A stretch of 21,428 bases of DNA from Phycisphaerales bacterium (GCA_029212425.1 JARGNC010000022.1:1-21428); one strand, 5' to 3'. Positions 8,540 to 17,420 are shown, counted from the stretch's first letter. The notes: generated from the sequence alone by a model not told the origin. Numbers and translations are program-made.

Positions 8540-9565
8540 ATGAACAGACAATCCACCGAACCGGGCTCCTTGAATCACTCGCAGACCGCGTTGACGAGCT
8601 TCGAGACGGCTCTCACGCTCCCCAATGCTCGCAGAGGGAAAGTGCGTGATATTTACACGCTCCCAGAGCACATGATGCACAGACAAGCGGACGGGCTTGG
8701 AGGGGCGGGCGCTTTGGTGATGGTCGCGTCGGATCGGATCAGCGCCTTTGATGTTGTGCTTCCTACACCGATTCCAGGTAAGGGGAGACTCCTGACCTCG
8801 ATCGCGACTTTTTGGCTCAACTGGATCGAACAAGAGGGGATCTGCAAGACCCACCTGATCTCGACGGATCACTCGATGATCCCTGATGAGGTGCTCACTG
8901 AAACCACGGGACGAGGGCATCTGGAGGGTCGCACGACCATCGGCCGTTTGTGCAAGGTGATCCCTGTGGAATGCGTTGTTCGAGGATACTTAGAGGGATC
9001 GGGACTCAAAGACTACAAAGAAACCGGCTCGGTGTGCGGCGTCAAGCTCCCGGAAGGTCTCAAGCAGTGCGACAAACTCCCTGAGCCGATCTTCACTCCA
9101 GCAACCAAAGCGGAAGAGGGGCACGACGAGAACATCGCGTTTGAAGACGCTGGAGAGCATGTCAAAGACATGGGTGGAATGGAGTTGATGAACAAACTCC
9201 GTGATCTGTCCATCGAAATCTACACGCGTGCTTCCGCGTATGCGCTTGAGCGGGGGATCATCCTCGCGGATACCAAGTTCGAGTTTGGTCTCCCGATCGA
9301 CGGCGATGGGAACATTATTGATCATGAACCGATTTTGATTGATGAAGCACTCACCCCGGATTCGTCAAGATTCTGGCCTGCGGATGAGTACCAGCCGGGG
9401 CGCGCGCAAGCGAGCTTCGATAAGCAGTTTGTCCGCGAATACCTGCAATCGCTCGTGGACTCAGGCAAGTGGGACAAGACCGATCCGGGACCTGTCCTTC
9501 CTGACGAGGTCGTCCAGGGCACACTCGCTCGATACGAACAAGCTCGCTCGATGCTCGCGGACTGA
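8540..9565 (+). CDS. purC: SAICAR synthase (phosphoribosylaminoimidazole-succinocarboxamide synthase)
   Basis: PurC condenses CAIR with aspartate using ATP to give SAICAR, a late step of de novo purine synthesis in the cytoplasm. From the ATG at 8540 the protein is 341 aa, the longer, yeast Ade1-like form rather than the roughly 240-aa E. coli form. Diagnostic stretches are RGKVRDIY, VASDRISAFDVVLPTPIPGK, VECVVRGYLEGSGLKDYK, the ATP/substrate region PIFTPATKAEEGHDENI, GIILADTKFEFG and the acidic metal/substrate site HEPILIDEALTPDSSR. The frame is open back to 8441, but the extra 33 residues are hydrophobic, not PurC-like, and overlap the divergent regulatory region. No Shine-Dalgarno is visible before 8540. 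The gene stands alone, with no other pur genes nearby, and ends 24 bp before a strong terminator. Confidence 0.96.
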   Translation: MNRQSTEPGSLNHSQTALTSFETALTLPNARRGKVRDIYTLPEHMMHRQADGLGGAGALVMVASDRISAFDVVLPTPIPGKGRLLTSIATFWLNWIEQEGICKTHLISTDHSMIPDEVLTETTGRGHLEGRTTIGRLCKVIPVECVVRGYLEGSGLKDYKETGSVCGVKLPEGLKQCDKLPEPIFTPATKAEEGHDENIAFEDAGEHVKDMGGMELMNKLRDLSIEIYTRASAYALERGIILADTKFEFGLPIDGDGNIIDHEPILIDEALTPDSSRFWPADEYQPGRAQASFDKQFVREYLQSLVDSGKWDKTDPGPVLPDEVVQGTLARYEQARSMLAD

Positions 9566-9588
9566 CAGGATAACCCATTCACACATTG

Positions 9589-9618
9589 AAAAACCAGACC
9601 GGTATGGTCTGGTTTTTT
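9589..9618. terminator. Bidirectional terminator between purC and the SPFH/ABC operon
   Basis: A perfect 12-bp stem (AAAAACCAGACC 9589-9600 with GGTCTGGTTTTT 9606-9617) with a 5-base GGTAT loop has a T run on its plus-strand side and an A run on the other. It can therefore stop transcripts from both sides. It lies 23 bp after the purC stop and 21 bp beyond the stop of the last gene of the opposing operon, so it marks the 3' end of both units. Confidence 0.92.
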
Positions 9619-9639
9619 GATTTGAACTCGATGCTTGGG

Positions 9640-11628
9640 TCAGTTCTGTTTGACGCCTTCGACGCCTCGGTTTGAACGCGCGTTGATCTTTGCTTCGTAC
9701 TGCACGCGGAACTGCTCCATCCCTGCTGGTTCAGGGAACAGCGTTTCGAATGGTTCTGACTTGCCTTCACTCGCCATCTGATCAACCAAAGGTTTGAACT
9801 GGATCGCGAGCGAGTCGTATGCGTACCGCTTGAGATCTTCGGGAGCATATCCGTAGAGCAGTTCGGCTTGTTCCGGATGGACGGTCATGATCATGCTTGC
9901 GAATAGCTGACCTGCGAGGAAGGCGAAGTCGCGATCCATAAACTCCATTCGAGCGGTGTTGGTGGATGCGACAACTTCATTGAACTGTTGCTTGAAGTAA
10001 TACGCATGCGCTTTGCGTGCGTAATCCCATTGGCCGTTGAACACTTCCATGTTGCGGACCATCAATCCATTGAAGAACGCGCTCTGGAGAGACGCGAAGA
10101 CTTCGGATACCGCGACCTGTGGAGATCCGAGCGAGTCGTAGAGCTGCTTGTCTGCAAAGTCCTTGAGCGAGAGGGACATTTCGTATGCAAAGTCAGGATC
10201 GTTGACATTCACCCCTTCAAAGTTCCGGAGTTTGTCGAACCAGAACTCTGCGCTCCGCGTGTCACCACGACGGTAGAAGAAGCGGACAGCATCACGCAGG
10301 AAGTTCTCGTATCCCACAGCGTACTGACGGTATGGTTTGTGATCCGCTTCGTAGATCCCCGATGCGTTGACAACCTCGTTGAGCATCGCGCCGTAGGTTG
10401 GAACAAAGTAAGCATTGGGAACCGCTTGGTAATATGCGGCTCGTCCTTCGTGGACATCAAGGTAGTTGAAGTAGAGATCGCCGTGGCGCCAGAGGTCTTG
10501 GATGGATTGCATCACGATTCGGTACGCGTTGAGGAAGTCCATCCCGGTTCGTGTCCGAGCGTTCACTTCCATTCGACCAACATCGGTGCCTCTTGATGAC
10601 CAGTACAGCGCGTGCGCAGCTGGGAGTCTCCAGTCGATTGGGCCGTACTTGCGGACCTGCTGGACCATCCGGACTGGTTCCATGTTGTACTCTTCGACGA
10701 GCAGTTTCTTGCGGAGATAGTTTGCAAGATCAGCCCAATCCTGCTCATCATCAAACTGCTCGCGGATCGCGTGCATGAGCTTGGTCTTGGGTCCAGAGAC
10801 TTCCTCGATTGTCCATTCCTTTCCAGCACGGACAATCTGCATATCGATCTGGTATCGACGGAGGAACTCCTCAGTGGATGCGGTGTCCGCACCTAAACGG
10901 GAGTTGAGATTGAATCCATCCTCGTACGCACGCGCGATCTGGTCCGCTCTTGGATTTGCTTGAGCAAGCAAGGTGCGAGAGTCTGGGGCATCGACGATTT
11001 TTTGCACCCACTGTGCGTATTGCTCGATGACTTGATCTCGACCGCGCTCGTCTGGGTTGATGACCGGCGCGGTGCCCATGATGTTTTGCCATTGATATGC
11101 GAACTGTCTTTTGTAGTACTGGTTCGCGTCATCGGTGTACCCAGCGACTTTGTGGAGGAACATCCATCCCAACTCTTTATGCATGTGCATGTCGTTGGGG
11201 TTTGCTTTGAGACCTTCCTTGCGGAGCAGGTCGATTCCCGCTTTGACCCATTCCCAGCGTTCCTCCGGAGTGTGGGTGGTCACGGAGATGTTGTAGGACA
11301 TATTCCAAGCATGGAATGTCCACACCTGAGGGAGTCTTGGTTGGAGTTTGGTGATCATCGAAGCGAGTTCGATGGACTCGTAGAAGCGTCCTTCTTCCTT
11401 CGCGGCGGTGGCTTCGAGCCAAAGGATGTTGACGAAGATGCCGCGGAACGCACCCATCGCGATCCCGAGAGCGACCTGAGGTGGATCGCCGTCTTCTGCA
11501 CGATCGGTGTACACGAGTTCGTGTTGACCTTGTGACGCGGCGATCGCTGTTGTCAGGATACCTGAAGCGGACAACCCAAGCACCATCACCAGGATCGCGA
11601 TCAGACGCACCTTTGTGTTGTGTCCCAT
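9640..11628 (-). CDS. Membrane-anchored alpha-helical (TPR-like) protein, last gene of SPFH/ABC operon
   Basis: This 662-aa protein has no function I can name. Residues about 8-31 form a signal peptide or signal anchor (LIAILVMVLGLSASGIL, then TTAIAAS, which could be a cleavage site), so the bulk is probably extracytoplasmic. The rest is rich in aromatic and charged helices with a repeat-like look: GIFVNILWLEATAAKEEGRF, ASMITKLQPRLPQVWTFHAW and DLLRKEGLKANPND resemble degenerate tetratricopeptide helices. I have a general impression of similar WL.A...EEGR/LQP.....W..HAWNMSYNISV proteins in planctomycetes, but cannot check it. AGGAG lies 7 nt before the ATG and overlaps the stop of the permease gene (10-nt gap), so the two are almost certainly co-expressed. 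It is most likely a dedicated accessory subunit or periplasmic partner of the upstream ABC system. Confidence 0.8.
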   Translation of the reverse strand: MGHNTKVRLIAILVMVLGLSASGILTTAIAASQGQHELVYTDRAEDGDPPQVALGIAMGAFRGIFVNILWLEATAAKEEGRFYESIELASMITKLQPRLPQVWTFHAWNMSYNISVTTHTPEERWEWVKAGIDLLRKEGLKANPNDMHMHKELGWMFLHKVAGYTDDANQYYKRQFAYQWQNIMGTAPVINPDERGRDQVIEQYAQWVQKIVDAPDSRTLLAQANPRADQIARAYEDGFNLNSRLGADTASTEEFLRRYQIDMQIVRAGKEWTIEEVSGPKTKLMHAIREQFDDEQDWADLANYLRKKLLVEEYNMEPVRMVQQVRKYGPIDWRLPAAHALYWSSRGTDVGRMEVNARTRTGMDFLNAYRIVMQSIQDLWRHGDLYFNYLDVHEGRAAYYQAVPNAYFVPTYGAMLNEVVNASGIYEADHKPYRQYAVGYENFLRDAVRFFYRRGDTRSAEFWFDKLRNFEGVNVNDPDFAYEMSLSLKDFADKQLYDSLGSPQVAVSEVFASLQSAFFNGLMVRNMEVFNGQWDYARKAHAYYFKQQFNEVVASTNTARMEFMDRDFAFLAGQLFASMIMTVHPEQAELLYGYAPEDLKRYAYDSLAIQFKPLVDQMASEGKSEPFETLFPEPAGMEQFRVQYEAKINARSNRGVEGVKQN

Positions 11629-11638
11629 GGTCTTGCTC

Positions 11639-13585
11639 CTATTGCCCTGAGTAGATCGCGAGTTGACGACGACGGAAGATGTATACGCTGATGAGATAGA
11701 AGACGCCAGTCGCGAAAGTCATTGCGAGTACGCCTGATGAGACCTGCGCCCATCCGAGCAATCGACCATCAGCGATGCGTTGGGTTGGTTTGAGTTCGTG
11801 GTAGACGCTGAAGAACTTGGAGATGCCGTTGGCAAAGTGATAGATTCCTGTGCGGAACACCCCCACCACCGATTCGGTGTCCATTGCCCAAGCTGGGAGC
11901 GCGGACTGGACGAATCCTGCGGATTCACCGATCAGGAACACGGAGATCGACATCAGACAGGCGACTGGGAATGAGGTGAAACATGCGGCCCAAACGGCAA
12001 CCATCGCGAGCAACGCCAGTTTGGTCCAGAGCACCATCATGATGCGCGTGAAGTTGCCTCGGAAAGTTCCGACTTGGTAGGAGACTTCTAAGCCGTCAGG
12101 CGGGATGGTCATGGTCCCTGAGTTTGGGGTCATGACGATTCGTCCGCTGCGGTCTTGTCCGAGCAAGCCGTTGTAGATCTGGAGGTTGATCTGCCCCTGC
12201 TCGTTGATAAATCGAGGGTCGATCGTGAAAGTGTGCGAAAATCCGAGCCCGGTCTGTTCGCGCGGGATGATTGAGCCGTCCTCGAACGAGAAGGTCAATG
12301 CGTAGAAGACATCGGGACGATTCCCCTCAGCGTTGATCTTGTAACGCATGGTCAAAGGTTTGCCGATTCTCTTTGCTTCGCTGAGTCCAGTGAACGAGAA
12401 GGTTGCGTATCCCTCATATACGGGATCGATCGAGCGATAATCCGTGACCGCGTCGTTGAAGATTTTCATCCGCATCCCTGCGAGTTGGTTCGCGCTGGGA
12501 TTGAAGTCTGTCTGAAGCTGACGCTCCTTCTGGACCTCCGCTTCGAGGGCTGCATCGAACTGCTCATCGAATGGGCTGAACGGCAAAACCGGGTTGACCG
12601 ATCGACGAGCGGTGAGGACCTGGGTTTCGAGGATCATCCGATCCTCGGTCATGATCCGTCCTTCGCTTGCTTGGTACGGAGCGACTTCTCCGAGCGCGGT
12701 CTGCGAACGGAGATACTCTGTGAACTGGAAGATGCCGAGCCCTGAAACCGCGAGGAGGGTTCCTGCGAGGAGCACAACGCCGAGCCACTTGCCGAGGATG
12801 TATTGCCACGCCGCAACGGGCTTGGTCATCGTCTGCCAGATGACTTTCTCGCGTTGTTCGTACGATACTGTCGCGGCACTAAAGAACACCACGAGCAGCG
12901 CGATGATCCAGAATGAAAATGATGTCGACCACTGCAAAAACCCTTGGACGCGGTATCGCAACGGTTGGTCCGCTTCGAGCATCATCGGCATCACCGCGAG
13001 CATCGATGCGAGCAGCAGGATGAACACGAGCGAGATCTTCATGCGGATCGCTTCTGCGAGCACATTGCGTGCGATGGTTGGGATGGGATGCGCGTTTCCG
13101 AGCACGATCCGCAATGCGCGGAGGAGCACGGAGAAACTGAGCATCAGTGTGGTCATCCCGATGATGACAAACCCGATGGAAGACCAGAGGCCGCCTCCAT
13201 AGGAATAGAGAGGCCAACCGATGATCGCGATCAGTCCGATGGTCCCGATGTAGGTCAGTCCTAAGCCCAACCAGATCACGACCAGTACAAAGAGCGTGAT
13301 GAGCGCGACACTGATGACGCCGTCGACTGGAGACTTGGAGACATCAAGAATTGACCGGAGTTGTTTATCGCGTTCTGCAATTGGGTTGGGGATCAGGTTT
13401 CCATTTTGGTCTTGGAGCATCTCTGGGATGCCGACCTCCGGCTCAGCACCGGTGCTGGTGGTGTACCCAACGACGGTGAAACCGGCGTAGGTGAGCAGAC
13501 CAAGTATCACAAGCAGCGACGCGACGATCTTGAATGATCGGGCACGCTGGAATCGGTCGATCGAACTGAGTCGAGCACTCAACAT
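11639..13585 (-). CDS. ABC-2 type permease with N-terminal membrane extension
   Basis: This is a membrane subunit of an ABC-2 family (NosY-like) transporter, 648 aa. Residues 168-290 carry the family core: IARNVLAEAIRMKISLVFIL, then a SYEQREKVIWQTMTKPVAAW coupling-helix region and ILGKWLGVVLLAG. The same core begins near residue 5 of the second permease at 19985. So residues 1-165, with about four extra membrane segments (about 20-40, 90-110, 111-127, 135-155), are an added module. Residues about 290-510 are a largely hydrophilic loop with beta-rich character, probably extracytoplasmic, followed by membrane segments to the C-terminus. The substrate is unknown. The ATG follows the ATPase stop with no gap (TAA-ATG), so translation is probably coupled, and the ATPase encoded just upstream is the natural partner. 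Confidence 0.88.
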   Translation of the reverse strand: MLSARLSSIDRFQRARSFKIVASLLVILGLLTYAGFTVVGYTTSTGAEPEVGIPEMLQDQNGNLIPNPIAERDKQLRSILDVSKSPVDGVISVALITLFVLVVIWLGLGLTYIGTIGLIAIIGWPLYSYGGGLWSSIGFVIIGMTTLMLSFSVLLRALRIVLGNAHPIPTIARNVLAEAIRMKISLVFILLLASMLAVMPMMLEADQPLRYRVQGFLQWSTSFSFWIIALLVVFFSAATVSYEQREKVIWQTMTKPVAAWQYILGKWLGVVLLAGTLLAVSGLGIFQFTEYLRSQTALGEVAPYQASEGRIMTEDRMILETQVLTARRSVNPVLPFSPFDEQFDAALEAEVQKERQLQTDFNPSANQLAGMRMKIFNDAVTDYRSIDPVYEGYATFSFTGLSEAKRIGKPLTMRYKINAEGNRPDVFYALTFSFEDGSIIPREQTGLGFSHTFTIDPRFINEQGQINLQIYNGLLGQDRSGRIVMTPNSGTMTIPPDGLEVSYQVGTFRGNFTRIMMVLWTKLALLAMVAVWAACFTSFPVACLMSISVFLIGESAGFVQSALPAWAMDTESVVGVFRTGIYHFANGISKFFSVYHELKPTQRIADGRLLGWAQVSSGVLAMTFATGVFYLISVYIFRRRQLAIYSGQ

Positions 13586-14896
13586 TTATCGTCCCGTCTC
13601 TTTATCGCTGTCGTCATCGAGCAGCGAATCGATCATGCCTGCGTCGACATCCTCTTGTGGAGGTTCGTCTTTGCGTTCGCTCTCTGCCTTGCTCTGCGGG
13701 CTTTCCTGGTCAGTGTCATCCGCGCCCATCAGGGAACTGATCAGCCCGTCATCTTCGTTTGTTGGAGCAGAATCAAACTCGGTTGGGGTCGTCGAAGGCG
13801 CATTTGCTGGTGCTGGGGTTGCCTTTTCTTGGTCAGCAAGGTCAGCGGGTGAAACATTTGTGCCGTCGGAACTCAGCAAGCTCTCGATCAGCTCATCGCC
13901 TGCAATCGGTGCGGCAGCAGCAGCGGACCGGAGGAAGGCGGCGGTCTCGCCGCCTTTGGTGACACCTGAAGTCGAGGCACGCTCCGCTTGTGCGCGATCG
14001 ACAATTCCGAGGAACAGCTCTTCAAGTTTCTGTCGCGGCGAGCTGACCGAAATGATGGATTTGCCACCAGACGATCTCCTTCGGATCACTTCATCGATTT
14101 CAGCAATGGTCTCGTCGTCGAGTTCATCGGTCTCGAGAGTTGTCCGTTCTTTCGATGAGAGGAGCTCTTCGCATGTGCCTTCTCCTCGGATCTTCCCGCC
14201 GTAGAGGATTGCCATGCGGTCGACCACATCTTCAACATCGGTCAGCAGGTGGCTGCAGAGGATAATGGTCTTGCCTCTGCGCCCAAGTTCCAGAATGAGA
14301 TCCTTGACCTGGCGCGTACCGATCGGATCAAGACCGGTGGTTGGCTCGTCAAGAATCAGCAGATCCGGATCGTTGATCAACGCCTGTGCAATACCGATCC
14401 GGCGTTGCATACCTTTCGAGTACTCGCGGACGGGTCTGTACTGCGCGTGTTGAAGACCAACCATCTCGAGGAGTTCGTCGATGCGATTCTGACGCGTCTT
14501 GGAATCGATGCGGAAGAGTTTGCCGTAGTAATCCAGCGTTTCGCGTGCATTGAGGAATGGGTAGAGGTAGCTTTCTTCTGGAAGGTAACCGATGCGAGAC
14601 TTGGTCGCGACATGTGTGGTGGGTTTGTCGAAGACCATTACTCGGCCGCTGGTTGGCTTGAGCAATCCGAGGATCAGCTTGATCGTTGTGCTTTTACCTG
14701 AGCCGTTCGGTCCCAGCAGACCGAAGATTTCTCCTTCGCGGACGACCATATCGAGCTTGTCAACAGCGCGTGCTTGGTCACGCATCCAGAAGTCTTTGAA
14801 TGTCTTGGTGAGCTGTTGGCACGCAACAACGGAGCGACGCGAATCGCTGGCAGCACTGGTTGGGCTGGGGGTGGAATCGGTCGTCGCTGCGGTCAT
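13586..14896 (-). CDS. ABC transporter ATPase with acidic repeat-bearing C-terminal tail
   Basis: This is the nucleotide-binding subunit of the ABC-2 transporter. Walker A GPNGSGKST is at 62-70, the Q-loop region at about 106-109, the signature YSKGM at 159-163, Walker B LLILDEP at 179-185, and the switch histidine at H216, all intact. The domain ends near 305, where most relatives stop. The remaining 130 residues are Ala/Pro/Ser/Asp/Glu-rich, predicted disordered, and hold three copies of one short motif: DELIESLLSSD (334-344), DGLISSLMGADD (383-394) and AGMIDSLLDDD (419-429). The tail may dock a partner such as the neighbouring SPFH proteins; that is inference. AGAGGA lies 6-7 nt before the ATG, inside the end of the HflK-like gene, and the stop-to-start gap is 2 nt. 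Confidence 0.95.
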   Translation of the reverse strand: MTAATTDSTPSPTSAASDSRRSVVACQQLTKTFKDFWMRDQARAVDKLDMVVREGEIFGLLGPNGSGKSTTIKLILGLLKPTSGRVMVFDKPTTHVATKSRIGYLPEESYLYPFLNARETLDYYGKLFRIDSKTRQNRIDELLEMVGLQHAQYRPVREYSKGMQRRIGIAQALINDPDLLILDEPTTGLDPIGTRQVKDLILELGRRGKTIILCSHLLTDVEDVVDRMAILYGGKIRGEGTCEELLSSKERTTLETDELDDETIAEIDEVIRRRSSGGKSIISVSSPRQKLEELFLGIVDRAQAERASTSGVTKGGETAAFLRSAAAAAPIAGDELIESLLSSDGTNVSPADLADQEKATPAPANAPSTTPTEFDSAPTNEDDGLISSLMGADDTDQESPQSKAESERKDEPPQEDVDAGMIDSLLDDDSDKETGR

Positions 14897-14898
14897 AC

Positions 14899-16335
14899 TT
14901 ATTCCTCTGGCTCTTTGAGTCCGCGTTGTGTTTTGTAGAACGAACGGCGCATATCTTCGCGTCGTTCATCGATCGTCCCTTGCGCCTCTCGGCGTTTGCG
15001 TGCTCGGTCAAGCTCGCGCGCGATGTCCGGATCACGGTTGATCAGCACCTCGGCGCTAACGCCTTCTGGGAGGACGATTGTGGAAACGAACTCTTTGTCA
15101 AGAAACTCTGCCATTGCTGAGGACCAATCACGAGCGATCATCAGCTTGGGGTTCGCATCGTACTGCGCCTGCTTGGATCGGTAGTTCTCGAGCTGCGCGA
15201 TCGCTTCGCTGATCCGGTTCGACGAATACGTCGTCGCAAGGGTCAGCAACTCTGAAATCTCTCCGGAAACCAAACCTGCGACCATTTCGCCGTCGATCTC
15301 GACAGGTCGTCCCTCGAGGATCGCGTCGATCCGCTCGAGCTGGGCTTCGGATTCAGTGGTCAATCCAAGTTCGATGAGTCGTTCGTATTCGTTGATCTCA
15401 GCGAGAAGCACATCGCTCCCGCGTCCTGCGACTTCGTTGAGCATCTGATCACGCATCAGCAAGGAATCTTCCCGTGCTTTGCCTGCGGTCTGCGCTGCGG
15501 TCTGCACCGAGTTGAACTTTGCGCGAAGCGAGAGCGCCGCGTTCTTGCGTGTGAGAACCACACGGTCGATCGAGATGCCTGTCTCCAGATCGTCAAGGGT
15601 TTTCTGCGAAAGCGAGAGCACACGACCCGCGATGGACTCTGACGAGTTCTTGAGTAGATCGTCGATGGTGACGGTCGCCATCACCTGCACCACCGCACGC
15701 TGCACGGCGGCTTTCATGATCGCACGCTCTTGCTCCGGGATGATGTTTGAAACATACATCGCGTGGTTCGAGCGGTGGTAGTTCACGCTCCACTGTGTGT
15801 GCGCGATGTTGAAATCAGAGGTGATGTTTGAGCCGTCGTTCGCTGGGTTGAGCGTCGACGAATCGTTGAAGCGATCAATGTTCACCGCAAGGGCGGCTTC
15901 GTCGGACTGGTCACCCGGAATGTTTGGCATGAACTCCTTCGCGACCGCCATCTCAACAGCACCCTCGCCGACACGGACGATCTCGCCGATTGGGTATGGG
16001 AACGACCATTGGAATCCAGGTTCGAGATTGGTTCGGACCTGCTTTCCGAAGCGGACACTGATGCCGCGTTCGCCTTCCTTGATGGATTGGACTCCGGAAA
16101 CCACGAACAGCACCACGAGCACAATCATCGCGACTTTGAGCAAGCCGTAGGTGATCTTGAGTGCTTCTGCGAGTGATTGGTTCGCGGTGTCCATCCGCGC
16201 CTGATCGATGATTTCTTGGTTGGACTCCGCGCCGCGGAGACGGACCGACGCCGCTCTGTTGGAGACGGGCTGCTCGTGAGTAGGTTGATCCGGGTTGTTC
16301 ACCAGATCGTCGAGGTTGTGATCGTGTTCACTCAT
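14899..16335 (-). CDS. hflK: HflK-like SPFH membrane protein
   Basis: This is a 478-aa member of the stomatin/prohibitin/flotillin/HflKC superfamily, whose members build large membrane-bound rings or cages and organise membrane domains. Residues 1-60 are hydrophilic, a single membrane segment lies at about 64-83, and the SPFH domain runs from about 84 to 300 (KEGERGISVRFGK, LEPGFQWSFPYPI, SDFNIAHTQWSVNYH). A long charged helical region follows, with a further VLPEGVSAEVLINRDPDIA segment and a coiled-coil-like basic tail. E. coli HflK is 419 aa and pairs with HflC around the FtsH protease; no ftsH is in this window, so the partner here may be different. GGAGG lies 8 nt before the ATG inside the last codons of the HflC-like gene, with a 3-nt gap. 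It directly precedes the ABC ATPase gene. Confidence 0.9.
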   Translation of the reverse strand: MSEHDHNLDDLVNNPDQPTHEQPVSNRAASVRLRGAESNQEIIDQARMDTANQSLAEALKITYGLLKVAMIVLVVLFVVSGVQSIKEGERGISVRFGKQVRTNLEPGFQWSFPYPIGEIVRVGEGAVEMAVAKEFMPNIPGDQSDEAALAVNIDRFNDSSTLNPANDGSNITSDFNIAHTQWSVNYHRSNHAMYVSNIIPEQERAIMKAAVQRAVVQVMATVTIDDLLKNSSESIAGRVLSLSQKTLDDLETGISIDRVVLTRKNAALSLRAKFNSVQTAAQTAGKAREDSLLMRDQMLNEVAGRGSDVLLAEINEYERLIELGLTTESEAQLERIDAILEGRPVEIDGEMVAGLVSGEISELLTLATTYSSNRISEAIAQLENYRSKQAQYDANPKLMIARDWSSAMAEFLDKEFVSTIVLPEGVSAEVLINRDPDIARELDRARKRREAQGTIDERREDMRRSFYKTQRGLKEPEE

Positions 16336-16338
16336 CGA

Positions 16339-17334
16339 TCAATCCTCCGAATCCGAAGAGCTCAGCGCTCCGCTGTTGTTCCCCTGAGGCACTGGCAGCT
16401 CGTTCTGAGTATTCTGGAGGATGTTTGGATCAAAGAGTTGCATGCCGTAATCTGAAGTCGAGAAGATCAGGGTGAACTTCTTCGCCATGGATTCACGCAT
16501 CAAACGGATGTTCTGGATGAACACCGCGAGATCTGGGTTGACATTCTGCTGAGCAAGATATGGTGCGGCTTCCGCTTCACCCTTTGCGAGAATCTCGTCT
16601 GCACGGCGCTGAGCGAATGCACGGATTTTGTCCGCGTCGGACTTTGCTTTCGCTTCGATGGCGCGTGCTTGTGATCGCCCTTCGGACTCGTAGCGTTCTG
16701 CAAGTCGGTCACGGTTCGCACCCATGCGAGTGATGACCGCATCGGTGGTGTCTTCTGGGAGGATGATCCGGTCGATTCCGACGAAGGTGACGGTAATGCC
16801 GTAATCCGCGAGCGGGCTTCCACCCGATCCACCACGAACGATCTGATCGAGGACCTGGGCTTCGAGTTCTGGGAGCGCGGATGAGTTTGATTGTGAAGAA
16901 TACAAGTCAGTAATGGAGAACTTGGAAGTCTCTCCGAGCGATGAACGCAGGACATCTTGCAGGACGGAATCCTCTGCTTTGATGTAGTGATCGATTGGAC
17001 GATCGCCTGCATTGGAGAACGCACGGAAGAACTTCAACGGATCCTCGACCTTATAGGTCAGGAACGCTTCGACGATGACCTGGAAGTCATCCGCGGTCTG
17101 CTGTGTCTCTGAGCGTGCCTGGACGATCCGGGTCCGTGTGTCGTATTTGGTGACAGACTGGATCGGGAAAGGTGCTTTGAAGTGCAGCCCTGGTTCGACG
17201 ATGATCGAGTTCTCACCGGCTTTACCGAATGTTGTTTTGACCGCCGATTCGGTGAACCGAACAGTGAACAGCATGCTGAAGCTGAGAATCGCGAGCACGA
17301 ATGCAAGAAGCACAAATAGCGAGATGTATCGCAC
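16339..17334 (-). CDS. hflC: HflC-like SPFH membrane protein
   Basis: This is a 331-aa SPFH protein with the HflC layout: one membrane segment at residues 4-24, FTESAVKTTFGKAG, VEPGLHFKAPFPIQSVTKYDTR, a TYKVEDPLKFFRA segment, and the Ala/Glu/Lys-rich coiled coil SEGRSQARAIEAKAKSDADK. Near the end is FIQNIRLMRESM. E. coli HflC is 334 aa. HflC normally assembles with HflK in alternating order in a periplasmic cage that regulates FtsH. The start is a GTG at 17334, supported by GGAG 7 nt upstream; no ATG fits better. It is preceded by the only sizeable gap of the operon (86 bp), where a small hairpin abuts the ribosome binding site. The C-terminal Asn/Gln/Ser-rich tail is not conserved-looking. 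Confidence 0.93.
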   Translation of the reverse strand: MRYISLFVLLAFVLAILSFSMLFTVRFTESAVKTTFGKAGENSIIVEPGLHFKAPFPIQSVTKYDTRTRIVQARSETQQTADDFQVIVEAFLTYKVEDPLKFFRAFSNAGDRPIDHYIKAEDSVLQDVLRSSLGETSKFSITDLYSSQSNSSALPELEAQVLDQIVRGGSGGSPLADYGITVTFVGIDRIILPEDTTDAVITRMGANRDRLAERYESEGRSQARAIEAKAKSDADKIRAFAQRRADEILAKGEAEAAPYLAQQNVNPDLAVFIQNIRLMRESMAKKFTLIFSTSDYGMQLFDPNILQNTQNELPVPQGNNSGALSSSDSED

Positions 17335-17420
17335 GGTTTATCTCCATCCCCATGGTTGGGGGTCATTCAGGAAGCGTTGTCCGGGTGCTCCCTGATAAAA
17401 AGTCGGTTCAGTCGATCAGG
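17335..17420 (-). promoter_or_regulatory. 86-bp leader before hflC with hairpin next to the ribosome binding site
   Basis: This is the only gap over 10 nt inside the six-gene operon. CCCCA (17348-17352) and TGGGG (17357-17361) form a perfect 5-bp stem with a 4-base loop, ending two bases before the GGAG ribosome binding site (minus strand 17345-17342). A second inverted pair, CCTGAT (17391-17396) and ATCAGG (17415-17420), touches the upstream stop codon. There is no T run, so it is not a terminator. It may be an mRNA processing or translation-control site separating the first cistron from the rest. Confidence 0.35.
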
